Below the pieces are notes generated by a model. The model was not told where the DNA came from. It saw only the letters and a program-made list of their open reading frames with translations, and searched no databases. This document shows, piece after piece, positions 33,997 to 42,074 of a stretch of DNA of 64,000 nucleotides. The position numbers were made by a program, and so were the translations under genes. The first letter of the stretch is position 1; each line of letters opens with the position of its first letter. Source of the DNA: Chryseobacterium sp. FP211-J200 (lineage in GTDB: Bacteria; Bacteroidota; Bacteroidia; Flavobacteriales; Weeksellaceae); assembly GCF_001643375.1 (NCBI RefSeq), contig NZ_LSHB01000025.1, positions 1 through 64,000 of the forward strand, read 5' to 3'.

Positions 33997-36243
33997 CTAT
34001 CTTTTATCTTTCAGTGACCAACCGGTTTTTAGTCCGATGATGAAAATCACCAACAGCATCTCTCCTACTGCCAATAAAATATCACCTGGAACACGTAGCC
34101 AACGCAAAGTATTCATCATATCGGTTTGCATAAATTCGGCGGAACGTGCGTACCAATATCCTTCTTTGATGGAGGCTACAGATTGCATAATTCCAATTGG
34201 TAACAAACTGATGGTAACCATCACCAACAATCCGATATTGGTTAGCCAAAACGCCCAACCGATGAGTTTGTCGTTCCATTCTCTGTCTGGATATAAACCT
34301 CTCAGCATAAACATCATCAAACCAATTCCTAAGATTCCGTAAACTCCAAAAAGTGCGGCGTGACCGTGAACTGCAGTCGTATTTAATCCTTGAATATAAT
34401 ACAAAGCAATCGGCGGATTGATGGCAAATCCAAAAATACCGGCACCTAAGAAATTCCAGAAACACATTGCGATGAAACAGTAGATGGGCCATTTGTACGC
34501 TTTGATCCATTTGGTAGATTTACTGATTTGATAATTCTGATAGGCTTCAAACCCAATCAATACCAAAGGAACAATTTCTAATGCGCTGAATGTCGCTCCC
34601 AAAGCCAAAACTGCTGTTGGTGTCGCACTGAAATACAAGTGATGGAAAGTTCCCAAAATACCGCCCGAAAGGAAAATAATGGTTGAAAATAAAACTGCGT
34701 GAGTTGCGGCTTTTAATCTTAACAATCCCAGTCTTGTGAACAAGAATGCTGCTACAACGGTTGCAAAAACTTCGAAGAATCCTTCTACCCAAAGGTGAAC
34801 CACCCACCATCTCCAGTACTCTGCAATGGCCATATGGGTTTGTCTTCCGTACATCAATCCGGCTCCGTAGAATAGTGCAATTGCTACTGCGGAAAGCGTG
34901 AACAATAACAGTAAATGTCGGTCGCCATCTTTCTTTTTCAAGGCTGGAAGAAGTGCTCTTACCATAAGAATTAACCAAAGAATTAATCCAACTAACAATA
35001 AAATCTGCCAGATTCTTCCCAATTCTACATACTCGTAACCGGAATGTCCCCAAAGGAAATTGTCAACATAACCTAACTTTTGCATCACGCCCAACCATTG
35101 TCCTGCTAAAGAACCGAAAACCACGATTAATAAAGCGCCGAATAAAATATTGACACCCAAAACCTGATACTTCGGTTCGTAACCCGAAACTGCGGGTGCA
35201 ATGTACAATCCTGTTGCTAACCAAGAAGTTGCAATCCAAAATATAGCGAGCTGAACGTGCCAACTTCGAGATACCGATTGAGGCAAATATTCATCTAACG
35301 GAAAGCCGTAAAATGCGCTTCCTTCCACCCCGTAATGTGCTGTGATAACGCCCGCAAACATTTGAACCAAAATCAATAATGCTACCACCCAAATGTACTT
35401 TAAAGTCGCACGCATAGATGGTGTAGGTTTCATATTTCGCAATGGATCTTCTAAAGGAAGTTCTTCACTGATTTCTTCTTCCTTATTTTTAGCGTGATAA
35501 AAAACGAGTAATCCTACACAGCCGAGCAACATCAAAACACTTAAACCAGACCACAAATGCAGCGATGGTGGCGGAATGTTTCCGATTAATTCGTCGTGAG
35601 GCCAGTTGTTGGTGTAAGTAATTCCCGTGTCTCCAGGTCGATCTGTTATACAAACCCAAGCTGCCCAAGCAAAGAATGCATTCATTTTTGCCATTCTTTC
35701 ATCTGTTTTCACCGTATTTTTCGGGATGGCGTAATGATCTCGAAGCTGATCCATCTCGGCATCATTCATAAAGATTTTAGCATAGTATTTAGCTAATTCT
35801 GCCTGAACTTTTGCTCTCTCGGGAGAAATGACAATCGTTTTTGTAGCTTGATCTAAAGTATTTACACGAACCTCTTTTTTGAGAAGTACATTGTATTTTG
35901 CCTGCTCGTCATCGGGAAGATCTTTATAAATTTTTCCATCTTTTTTAGCGAGTTCATCTAACAAAAGTAACGCTTCCCGGTGAAGAAAATCTGCGCTCCA
36001 ATCTGGTGCGATATAGGCGCCGTGTCCCCAAATACTTCCAACGGTTTGTCCGCCAATCGATTGCCAAACATTTTGACCATCTTTGATGTCTTGTCCGGTA
36101 GCTACAATTGTTCCGTCCGTAGTAACTACTTTGTCAGGAACGGGCGGAATTTTTCTGTAAATATCTACACCATAAAAAATCAAAACGGCAAATGAACCGA
36201 TGATGACGGCGGCGAGCCAGGTCCATAATTTTTTAGTTGTCAT
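33997..36243 (-). CDS. norZ: Quinol-dependent nitric oxide reductase
   Basis: 748 aa, full length for qNOR: an N-terminal cytochrome-c-like periplasmic extension without haem motif (ATGQDIKDGQNVWQSIGG, SIWGHGAYIAPDWSADF) fused to a NorB-like 12-helix core. Active-site and haem histidines are seen in HVQLAIFWIATSW, HLWVEGFFEVFATV and GTFHHLYFSATPT. Reduces NO to N2O with quinol electrons. It follows ric by 13 bp. Intact, in contrast to the decayed norCB at 20-21.8 kb. Confidence 0.95.
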   Translation of the reverse strand: MTTKKLWTWLAAVIIGSFAVLIFYGVDIYRKIPPVPDKVVTTDGTIVATGQDIKDGQNVWQSIGGQTVGSIWGHGAYIAPDWSADFLHREALLLLDELAKKDGKIYKDLPDDEQAKYNVLLKKEVRVNTLDQATKTIVISPERAKVQAELAKYYAKIFMNDAEMDQLRDHYAIPKNTVKTDERMAKMNAFFAWAAWVCITDRPGDTGITYTNNWPHDELIGNIPPPSLHLWSGLSVLMLLGCVGLLVFYHAKNKEEEISEELPLEDPLRNMKPTPSMRATLKYIWVVALLILVQMFAGVITAHYGVEGSAFYGFPLDEYLPQSVSRSWHVQLAIFWIATSWLATGLYIAPAVSGYEPKYQVLGVNILFGALLIVVFGSLAGQWLGVMQKLGYVDNFLWGHSGYEYVELGRIWQILLLVGLILWLILMVRALLPALKKKDGDRHLLLLFTLSAVAIALFYGAGLMYGRQTHMAIAEYWRWWVVHLWVEGFFEVFATVVAAFLFTRLGLLRLKAATHAVLFSTIIFLSGGILGTFHHLYFSATPTAVLALGATFSALEIVPLVLIGFEAYQNYQISKSTKWIKAYKWPIYCFIAMCFWNFLGAGIFGFAINPPIALYYIQGLNTTAVHGHAALFGVYGILGIGLMMFMLRGLYPDREWNDKLIGWAFWLTNIGLLVMVTISLLPIGIMQSVASIKEGYWYARSAEFMQTDMMNTLRWLRVPGDILLAVGEMLLVIFIIGLKTGWSLKDKR

Positions 36244-36256
36244 AATCCTCTTTATC

Positions 36257-36982
36257 TTAATGTTCTACAGAAAATTCTTTTTCTAATTGAATTGCTTTAG
36301 GGAAAAGAATATTATTTTCTAAATGAATATGTTTATGAAGATCGTTTTCAAAGTCCTGAAGCATAGCAAATGTCACTTTGTAGGTATTACAAGCGTCTGC
36401 AGGCGGTGTATATTCGTTGGTAAGATCTGCGATTTTTCTTAATCTTTCACCTTCTACAGTATGCTCGTGCTTCATCATATTTACTGGATTTTCTACTGTT
36501 CCGAAATGAGGTTGCTGAATGGCTTCATTAGAAATTTTCGCCTTCACCATATTTTTCACAAAAGGGAAAAGAATCAATTCTTCTTTTTTCATGTGTGCTG
36601 CCAAATCCTGTGCAGACGCAAAAAACAAATCTCTAATTTCGAATAACTCCGGATGTGCGCCACCGTGAACTTTGCATAATTTATCTAAAAACTGTTGTAG
36701 AACTGGCGTTTTTTCTTCCACATAACGGTGATGTGTTTTCTCCACATAATCTGCCAAAAGATCCAAGGGCCAACTGTTGAAATCGATAGAATTTCCATCC
36801 GTTTTCGGAAGATTTTCTATGTCTGAGTAGATTTGATCTTTATCCAAACTCTTCGGACTACAAGCTTCCTCTATTGTTCTTCCGCCTTTACAGCAAAAAT
36901 CAATGCCGTATTTTTTAAAGATTGCTGCGGTTCTGAAATCTGCTGCTACGATGTCTCCTATAAAATCTGTTTGTGTATTCAT
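36257..36982 (-). CDS. ric: Iron-sulfur cluster repair di-iron protein Ric/ScdA
   Basis: 241 aa. N-terminal ScdA domain with the conserved double cysteine (KKYGIDFCCKGGRTIEEA) and C-terminal hemerythrin domain with the ligands HHRYVEEKTP, HMKKEELILFPF, MKHEHTVEGE and HIHLENNILFP. Repairs iron-sulfur clusters damaged by NO or oxidants, fitting its place directly before norZ. The ATG at 36982 is the standard start; a copy of the cluster palindrome ends 2 bp before it. Confidence 0.93.
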   Translation of the reverse strand: MNTQTDFIGDIVAADFRTAAIFKKYGIDFCCKGGRTIEEACSPKSLDKDQIYSDIENLPKTDGNSIDFNSWPLDLLADYVEKTHHRYVEEKTPVLQQFLDKLCKVHGGAHPELFEIRDLFFASAQDLAAHMKKEELILFPFVKNMVKAKISNEAIQQPHFGTVENPVNMMKHEHTVEGERLRKIADLTNEYTPPADACNTYKVTFAMLQDFENDLHKHIHLENNILFPKAIQLEKEFSVEH

Positions 36983-36983
36983 A

Positions 36984-37007
36984 ATTTAATACTTTTTTAT
37001 CTTTTAT
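36984..37007 (-). promoter_or_regulatory. Denitrification-type operator at ric
   Basis: On the minus strand ATAAAAGA, 8 bp, TATTAAAT: the left half-site matches the cluster consensus and the right half is weaker. It abuts the ric start codon. No TAnnTTTG box is seen downstream of it, so its function here is less certain than at the other sites. Confidence 0.45.
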
Positions 37008-37071
37008 TATTTTAAAAATTTTTGTTTTTTTAATGTCAAATTCTAAATGAAATGGATTACAATTAATACTC

Positions 37072-37139
37072 TTTTACAGCATTGCGAAAGGATAAACTAC
37101 TAAAAACTAACTACAATTAAAACTCGCAATGCCGTAAAA
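37072..37139. repeat. Long-loop hairpin between cytochrome c and ric
   Basis: TTTTAC-a-GCATTGCGA (37072-37087) is complementary to TCGCAATGC-c-GTAAAA (37124-37139): 15 of 16 positions pair, enclosing 36 nt. It overlaps the edge of a repeat motif also seen at 39.2 and 49.9 kb (AAAAAAGCGGGAACT). Confidence 0.55.
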
Positions 37140-37196
37140 AAGCGGGAACTGAAGACATAAAAAATTTTCGTTCCCATTTGGTTATCATCTTCTACC

Positions 37197-37622
37197 CTAC
37201 TTTTTCAGAGACAGAATATATTTTACCATTTTCTGTGCATTTTCTTTGCTCAATCCTGCGTGTGGCGTCATCGGAATCTCGCCCCAAACACCTTTTCCAC
37301 CATCTATTATTTTTGTAGCAAGATGATCAATATCTGCATCGGTATATTTTGCAGCAACATCTTGATAAGAAGGACCTACTAGTTTTGCATCGATCTTGTG
37401 ACAAGAGAGACAGTCAGCGCCTTCCACTAAAGACTTGCCTACAGAAATACCGTCTGTTGCAACCGGTTCATCCGGATTGGCAGGTTTCACTGTGGGAAAA
37501 GCATCCGGCTCATAAGATGTATTATCTGCAACTGGAGGTTTTTCTTTTGGAGCTTCCTCTTTTTTGGAACAGGAAATTTGGGCTAAGGACAACATTAATG
37601 TTGCTAAAAATAATCGTTTCAT
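37197..37622 (-). CDS. c-type cytochrome lipoprotein
   Basis: 141 aa. Lipoprotein signal (LSLAQISCSKK), a low-complexity linker rich in Pro and Glu, then one class I haem domain: GADCLSCHKIDAKLVGPSY with the axial methionine in GEIPMTPHAGL. A likely electron donor to NirK or another periplasmic enzyme, anchored in a membrane. It is 11 bp after sco on the same strand. Confidence 0.88.
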   Translation of the reverse strand: MKRLFLATLMLSLAQISCSKKEEAPKEKPPVADNTSYEPDAFPTVKPANPDEPVATDGISVGKSLVEGADCLSCHKIDAKLVGPSYQDVAAKYTDADIDHLATKIIDGGKGVWGEIPMTPHAGLSKENAQKMVKYILSLKK

Positions 37623-37633
37623 AATTTCTGATT

Positions 37634-38197
37634 TTATAATTCTATTTGTTTTCTAATTTCGTTGGCGGTGACTTCAATGTTTTCATCTAAACCTTCTTTT
37701 TGGAATGCGAGCGTTCCGTCTTTTGCATAAACACTGATGATGTTGGAATGCGAAAATTCCATCGGAGAAATCTCTTTATATTTGATTGCCATTATGTTGG
37801 CGAGTTCTCTCGTATCTTCTTCACTGCTTCGGATGAAAGTCCATTCTTTCTCGTCAAATTGGTTGGTTTTGAGATAAGCTTTCATCACTTCCGGTGTATC
37901 AGTTTCAGGATCGATGGAGATTAACACATATTGAATTTCATCTGGATTTACTTTCCCTACTTTTTTAGAAATATTTCGCATCTCGGAGGTGAGCCGTGGA
38001 CAAGCGGTTTTGCAGGAAGTGAAAATCATTGCTGTCACTATCACTTTTCCTTTGAAATCTTTTAATGAAATCTTGCTTCCATCTTGCTTTTCCCATTCAG
38101 AATTGACGTTGAAAATGGAATCTGGTTTCAGCTGTTCGACTTTTTGACTGCAGGAAAATAAAATCAATGCAATCAAAAAGTATAGTAATTCTTTCAT
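37634..38197 (-). CDS. SCO1/SenC family copper chaperone
   Basis: 187 aa lipoprotein (FSCSQKVEQ) with a thioredoxin-like fold. The copper-binding CxxxC is present (IFTSCKTACPRLTSEM) and the matching histidine is in MEFSHSNIISV. It lies between nirV and the cytochrome c gene, so copper delivery to the nitrite reductase NirK is the likely task. Confidence 0.9.
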   Translation of the reverse strand: MKELLYFLIALILFSCSQKVEQLKPDSIFNVNSEWEKQDGSKISLKDFKGKVIVTAMIFTSCKTACPRLTSEMRNISKKVGKVNPDEIQYVLISIDPETDTPEVMKAYLKTNQFDEKEWTFIRSSEEDTRELANIMAIKYKEISPMEFSHSNIISVYAKDGTLAFQKEGLDENIEVTANEIRKQIEL

Positions 38198-38212
38198 TTC
38201 TTTAGTTTTAAA

Positions 38213-39034
38213 TTAATCTTTTGCACATCGGAAACCCAGGTTATTCAGACAATAATCAGCTTTCAGACTTCCTCGCAGTGCATATCTTACGAATGCGGCG
38301 TAATTCCGAAGATCTGAAGAAGTGACCGCTGCTCCGGCGCAGAAAAGATTGTCGTTTGTGGCATTGTCTTTTCTGGATTCTCCGCTCATCATCACCGAAT
38401 TAAAATCGAACGTCCATTCCCAAACCATTCCGTACATATTGTGAACGCCGTAGTAATTGGCCGAATCTAGCGCTACTACTTGTTTTGCTTTGTCTTTTTT
38501 CTGATACGATTTTAAAATAAAATCTGTGAATTCTGGTTTTTTTGAGGCATTTTTGGTTTTCCGGTCTGCCAATGCTACAAATTCCCATTCATCAATTGTG
38601 GGCAATCTTTTCCCGACACTTTTCGCATATTCCTTTGCTGCAAACCAGGAAACATTGGTTACTGGCGCATTTGGACTAAGGTTTTCGGGAATTTCGAAAT
38701 CGCTTTTCCAATGTTGAAGGTAGGTGCTGTCTGCGTACAATCGTTTTACTTTACTTTTGGCCCATTGAGGATTTGCTTTGAGAAACTGGAGATACTCTGC
38801 ATTGGTAATGGGACTGTCATCCAGATAGAAGGTTGGAACTTTTACAATTCTGCCGGAATCTTTTCCGATAAAAGCTTCGTAGGTTCCACCACTTATTTTG
38901 ACCATTTTTTTTGAGTTGGAGATTAATTTTAAACGGCCTTGAATCCGGGTTTCCGTTTCTGGCATTTCGGAAGATCCGGAACAGGATAACAGCGTTACCG
39001 CAATTGCTAAAAACATACTAACCCAAAATCTCAT
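38213..39034 (-). CDS. nirV: NirV-like formylglycine-generating-enzyme family protein
   Basis: 273 aa secreted lipoprotein (TLLSCSGSS) of the SUMF1/FGE-sulfatase family: SGGTYEAFIG, DDSPITNAEYLQFL, PVTNVSWFAAKEYAKSVGKRLPT cut to PVTNVSWFAA...GKRLPT, and the end FRCAKD. Members next to nirK are called NirV; their role in NirK maturation or function is unproven. It stands directly after nirK in the same direction. Confidence 0.85.
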   Translation of the reverse strand: MRFWVSMFLAIAVTLLSCSGSSEMPETETRIQGRLKLISNSKKMVKISGGTYEAFIGKDSGRIVKVPTFYLDDSPITNAEYLQFLKANPQWAKSKVKRLYADSTYLQHWKSDFEIPENLSPNAPVTNVSWFAAKEYAKSVGKRLPTIDEWEFVALADRKTKNASKKPEFTDFILKSYQKKDKAKQVVALDSANYYGVHNMYGMVWEWTFDFNSVMMSGESRKDNATNDNLFCAGAAVTSSDLRNYAAFVRYALRGSLKADYCLNNLGFRCAKD

Positions 39035-39165
39035 TATTTCTAATTTTAAAACCTCAATGTAACCACAAGTAAAACTTTTTATTTTCTAACATTTTATTCC
39101 GGCGAATATCTTCTACTAATTACTTTTAATTTGAATCGATGAATCTGGTTCATCAGTTTATCGAA

Positions 39166-39248
39166 ACCTGACCTGAACGGAGTTCTTTTTGTAACTAGGC
39201 ACGAGGAGCAAAAAAGCAGGAGTGGAGGGCGGAAAAGCTGCCCAAATA
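39166..39248. repeat. Intergenic repeat copy A
   Basis: Shares with 49918-50025 the blocks CTTGAACnGAG / TCTTTTTGT / CAAAAAAGCrGGr / GGAAA / TGCC, in the same order and spacing. It lies just behind the nirK stop codon. The rest of the 240 bp gap 39035-39275 shows nothing else. Confidence 0.55.
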
Positions 39249-39275
39249 AAATGGATTTTTAATTATTTCTAAGTT

Positions 39276-40310
39276 TTAATTCTTTTTGTAGACGGCTGGA
39301 TTATCAGCTCCTGTAATTTTGATTTTGCCTAAAGCACCTTTGTTAAATGCCCGGAAAATCGCGTGGTCAACAATCACATATTCGCCCGGAACTGTCGCTT
39401 TAAACTCTACGATTGAAGCTCCGCCTGGAGGAATTACCGTTGTTTGTACATTCTCATTAATTTTACTTCCAGCTTCCATATACACTTTATCGAAAATTTC
39501 GCCGATAACGTGGAATGATGATGTCAAATTTGGTCCACCATTTCCGACAAAAAATCTTACGGTTTCACCGACTTTTGCCTGAAGTTCATTTTCTCCCAAC
39601 AAAGCGCCTGTATTGCCGTTGAATACTACATAATCTGGATGTTCGGCGATGGCTTTATCCATATCAAATTCCTGCAGACCTTTGTCACCAAATTTGCCCT
39701 TGGTGTAGAAATCACCTTGCATAATGTAGAATTCTTTGTCAACTTTCGGCAATCCGCCTTCTGGTTCAATTAAAATGAGACCGTACATTCCGTTCGCAAT
39801 GTGCATCCCAACTGGTGCGGTGGCGCAATGGTAAACGTACAAACCTGGGTTTGTCGCCTTAAAAGTGAAAACTTTTTCTTTTCCCGGCGCTACGAAAGTG
39901 GCTTCTGCTCCGCCTCCAGGACCGTTTACAGCGTGTAAATCGATGTTGTGAGGAAAGGTAGAATTTTCGTTATTTTTAAGATGAAGTTCGATGTCGTCTC
40001 CCACTCTTGCTCTGATGAAACTTCCGGGAACCGTTCCGTTGAATGTCCAGAAATTATATTGAGTTCCGTCTGCCAACTCGCCCACTTTTTCAATGGTTTC
40101 TAATCTAACGATAACCTTTTTTGCGGAACGATTTCCGATGGGTGCGGGAACATTTGGTGCAACTGCAAACTTGTGTTCTTCGGTGGTTCCGTCGGTTTTG
40201 ATTTGTTCTGCATCCTGTTTATTTTCTGAGGAAGCAGATTCGTTTTGTTTGCAGGAATTCAACCCGATGAACGCAGACAAAACAGCTGCAAGGAAGAGTG
40301 ATTTTTTCAT
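39276..40310 (-). CDS. nirK: Copper-containing nitrite reductase
   Basis: 344 aa from ATG 40310 ([20 protein letters not shown]), giving a lipoprotein signal; the upstream ATG at 40352 overlaps the promoter -7 box and is unlikely. Two cupredoxin domains. Type 2 copper histidines are in [15 protein letters not shown] and the later [12 protein letters not shown]; the type 1 site is in [20 protein letters not shown]. Reduces nitrite to NO in the periplasm. Followed by nirV, sco, cytochrome c, ric and norZ on the same strand. Confidence 0.95.
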   Translation of the reverse strand: MKKSLFLAAVLSAFIGLNSCKQNESASSENKQDAEQIKTDGTTEEHKFAVAPNVPAPIGNRSAKKVIVRLETIEKVGELADGTQYNFWTFNGTVPGSFIRARVGDDIELHLKNNENSTFPHNIDLHAVNGPGGGAEATFVAPGKEKVFTFKATNPGLYVYHCATAPVGMHIANGMYGLILIEPEGGLPKVDKEFYIMQGDFYTKGKFGDKGLQEFDMDKAIAEHPDYVVFNGNTGALLGENELQAKVGETVRFFVGNGGPNLTSSFHVIGEIFDKVYMEAGSKINENVQTTVIPPGGASIVEFKATVPGEYVIVDHAIFRAFNKGALGKIKITGADNPAVYKKN

Positions 40311-40349
40311 TTTTTCAGAATTTTTACGATTTTTAGTTGGTTTTAATTT

Positions 40350-40392
40350 CAAAAATATTTTAACAAGATATAAATACCTTTTGGTATTTTAT
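40350..40392 (-). promoter_or_regulatory. nirK promoter and operator
   Basis: On the minus strand ATAAAATA, CCAAAAGG, TATTTATA (40392-40369), a dyad centred on AATACC-4-GGTATT, followed by the -7 box TATTTTTG (40357-40350). Dyad centre to box centre is 27 bp, against 31 bp at three related promoters. The expected transcription start near 40343 supports the ATG at 40310. Confidence 0.6.
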
Positions 40393-40442
40393 TTTAATGA
40401 AATTTTATTGTTTTCAAATATTTTAATTCAATAATATTGATT

Positions 40443-40874
40443 TTATTTTTTTAGAAATGTGAGTTTTAAATCTAAATTCTTGACAAACATTTCGATTTTA
40501 GAATTTTCCAGCATATCTTTTATTTCCTGTCGGATATGCTTAAAATCGTTATGAATAGGACAAGGATGATTTTCTGAACATTCTTTGAGACCTAGACCAC
40601 AACCCGAAAAAAGTTTGTCTCCGTCGATTTCTCTCACGATATCTGCAACAGATTGCTGAAGATTTTTCCCTTCCATATAAAAACCGCCGTTCGGACCTTT
40701 TGCTGACTGTACAAAGCCTTTCCTGCTGAGATCCTGCAATATTTTCGCAATGAAATATTCCGGAGAATCTATTCCTGCTGATATATCTTTAATCCCTACC
40801 CGACTTCCGTCTTTAGACTTCTGTGCGATGAAAATCAAAGCTCGGATGGCGTACTCGCAGGTTTTAGAAAACAT
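40443..40874 (-). CDS. Rrf2-family regulator, NsrR-like
   Basis: 143 aa winged-helix Rrf2 protein (YAIRALIFIAQK, EYFIAKILQDLSRKGFV, GPNGGFYM). Three cysteines in SGCGLGLKECSENHPCPIH have the C-x6-C-x5-C spacing of the regulator at 26971-27408 and resemble the NsrR cluster site. It sits beside nirK and its own promoter carries the cluster palindrome at the same place as the other promoters, making it the best candidate for the regulator that binds those sites. Confidence 0.88.
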   Translation of the reverse strand: MFSKTCEYAIRALIFIAQKSKDGSRVGIKDISAGIDSPEYFIAKILQDLSRKGFVQSAKGPNGGFYMEGKNLQQSVADIVREIDGDKLFSGCGLGLKECSENHPCPIHNDFKHIRQEIKDMLENSKIEMFVKNLDLKLTFLKK

Positions 40875-40891
40875 TTGTTATTTTTATATAG

Positions 40892-40938
40892 CAAAGATAT
40901 AAATCTAATTTGAAATAAAAGACAAATTAGTATTTTAT
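40892..40938 (-). promoter_or_regulatory. Rrf2 gene promoter and operator
   Basis: Minus strand: palindrome with half-sites ATAAAATA / TCTTTTAT separated by 8 bp (40915-40938, extended arms to 40913-40940), then -7 box TATCTTTG (40899-40892). Centre-to-centre distance 31 bp. Suggests autoregulation. Confidence 0.68.
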
Positions 40939-40953
40939 TTTAAATGACAATTA

Positions 40954-41910
40954 TCATTCCCACTCCAACAATCGTCTTTCGCCTTCAATTTTTTTGGTTT
41001 CGGAAATATCTTGAGACATCTCAATCACCCCTCGATAATTTTTTTCGGAATCCCGAACTGCAAAATATCTCACATAAATCAGTTTATCCCGATAATTGAA
41101 CCAAAACGAAGCTTCATTCTGTGTGCCTTTTCGAAATTCTTCCAAAATTTTCAAAACGGTATCTACACTTTTCGGTGGATGGCAAAAACGCACTTCTCTA
41201 CCGATGATTCCTGCACTTCTCGGGAAAACGCGCTCTTCGCCTCGGTTATAGAAAATAACCCGGTCATTTTCATCAACATAGGTCAAATCGAGTGGCAAAG
41301 TTCTAAACAAAAGATTGACTTGCTCAATCGTCATATAACCTTCGTCAAAATGTGATGCATTTTCATCATAAACCACGTCAGTTCTCACAGTGGTGTCTTC
41401 CGAAGGATGTACATATTGGCTTTCTTCGGGATATTTTGCAGGCGATTCGCTCAGCATCCAGCCGATTTCATCTTCGCCTTCACGCATTTTTATCCATTCT
41501 TCGTCTATAAGAATATCCATTGCATTTGGGAACAAAACCCGTTTTTCAACATCCATCAGGTTTTTCAAATTCTGACCAGCGTATTCTACATTTTGTTTGG
41601 CGGAATCTAAATCTTTTTCATCAATATTCTTTCTAATAATTCTAAAAATATCCCGAATCGTATCGTGGAAAGACCACATATTTCTGGAAGGTCCAGTCCA
41701 GCCTTTTTGTTCTAAAAACGGAAACAACTGATTTTCCTTTCTCTCAAATCGTCTTTCTACCGTCGCTAAATGATTAAACAGATTATAAAATTTCTGAAAT
41801 TCTTCGTTAGGATTTGTATTGGTAAGTTCTTCTAACAAAGAAATAATCAGCTCCTCTTCCACCAAATACGTATGAACAGGATGCCCCGCCTTCAATTGAT
41901 TTTTATCCAT
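40954..41910 (-). CDS. Hemerythrin-PAS domain protein
   Basis: 318 aa soluble protein in two parts. Residues ~10-150 are hemerythrin-like (AGHPVHTYLVEEELI, VERRFERKENQLFPFLE, SFHDTIRDIF, DVEKRVLFPNAMD). Residues ~195-305 are a PAS domain (DLTYVDENDRVIFYN, RSAGIIGREVRFCHPPKSV, YFAVRDSEKNYRGVIEMSQDI cut to YFAVRDSEKNYRGVIEM) as in DUF438-type proteins. No kinase or output domain follows. Probably a cytosolic O2/NO sensor or scavenger. Two copies of the cluster palindrome lie upstream. Confidence 0.85.
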   Translation of the reverse strand: MDKNQLKAGHPVHTYLVEEELIISLLEELTNTNPNEEFQKFYNLFNHLATVERRFERKENQLFPFLEQKGWTGPSRNMWSFHDTIRDIFRIIRKNIDEKDLDSAKQNVEYAGQNLKNLMDVEKRVLFPNAMDILIDEEWIKMREGEDEIGWMLSESPAKYPEESQYVHPSEDTTVRTDVVYDENASHFDEGYMTIEQVNLLFRTLPLDLTYVDENDRVIFYNRGEERVFPRSAGIIGREVRFCHPPKSVDTVLKILEEFRKGTQNEASFWFNYRDKLIYVRYFAVRDSEKNYRGVIEMSQDISETKKIEGERRLLEWE

Positions 41911-41926
41911 TCTAATTTTAATAAAA

Positions 41927-41950
41927 TATTAATATCTTTTTGTCTTTTAT
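41927..41950 (-). promoter_or_regulatory. Denitrification-type operator in hemerythrin-PAS leader
   Basis: Minus strand ATAAAAGA, 8 bp, TATTAATA. It lies 17 bp before the ATG at 41910, downstream of the promoter at 42004-42050. A second site in the transcribed leader could add repression. Confidence 0.5.
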
Positions 41951-42003
41951 TTTAATAAAGAAAACCAAAGTGTTTTGGTTTTCTCTTTTCCTTTTTAGAT
42001 TGA

Positions 42004-42050
42004 CAAATTTAAGGTTTGAAATTCAAATAAAAGATGTTTTAGTATTTTAT
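42004..42050 (-). promoter_or_regulatory. Hemerythrin-PAS promoter and operator
   Basis: Palindrome with half-sites ATAAAATA / TCTTTTAT around 8 bp (42027-42050), then -7 box TAAATTTG (42011-42004) on the minus strand. Centre-to-centre distance is again exactly 31 bp. Confidence 0.68.
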
Positions 42051-42074
42051 TAATCTGATATTAATCAGTTCAAA

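Noticed and set aside
34547-35053. 168 aa minus-strand ORF
   Set aside because: Lies inside norZ in another frame and has no coding character of its own.
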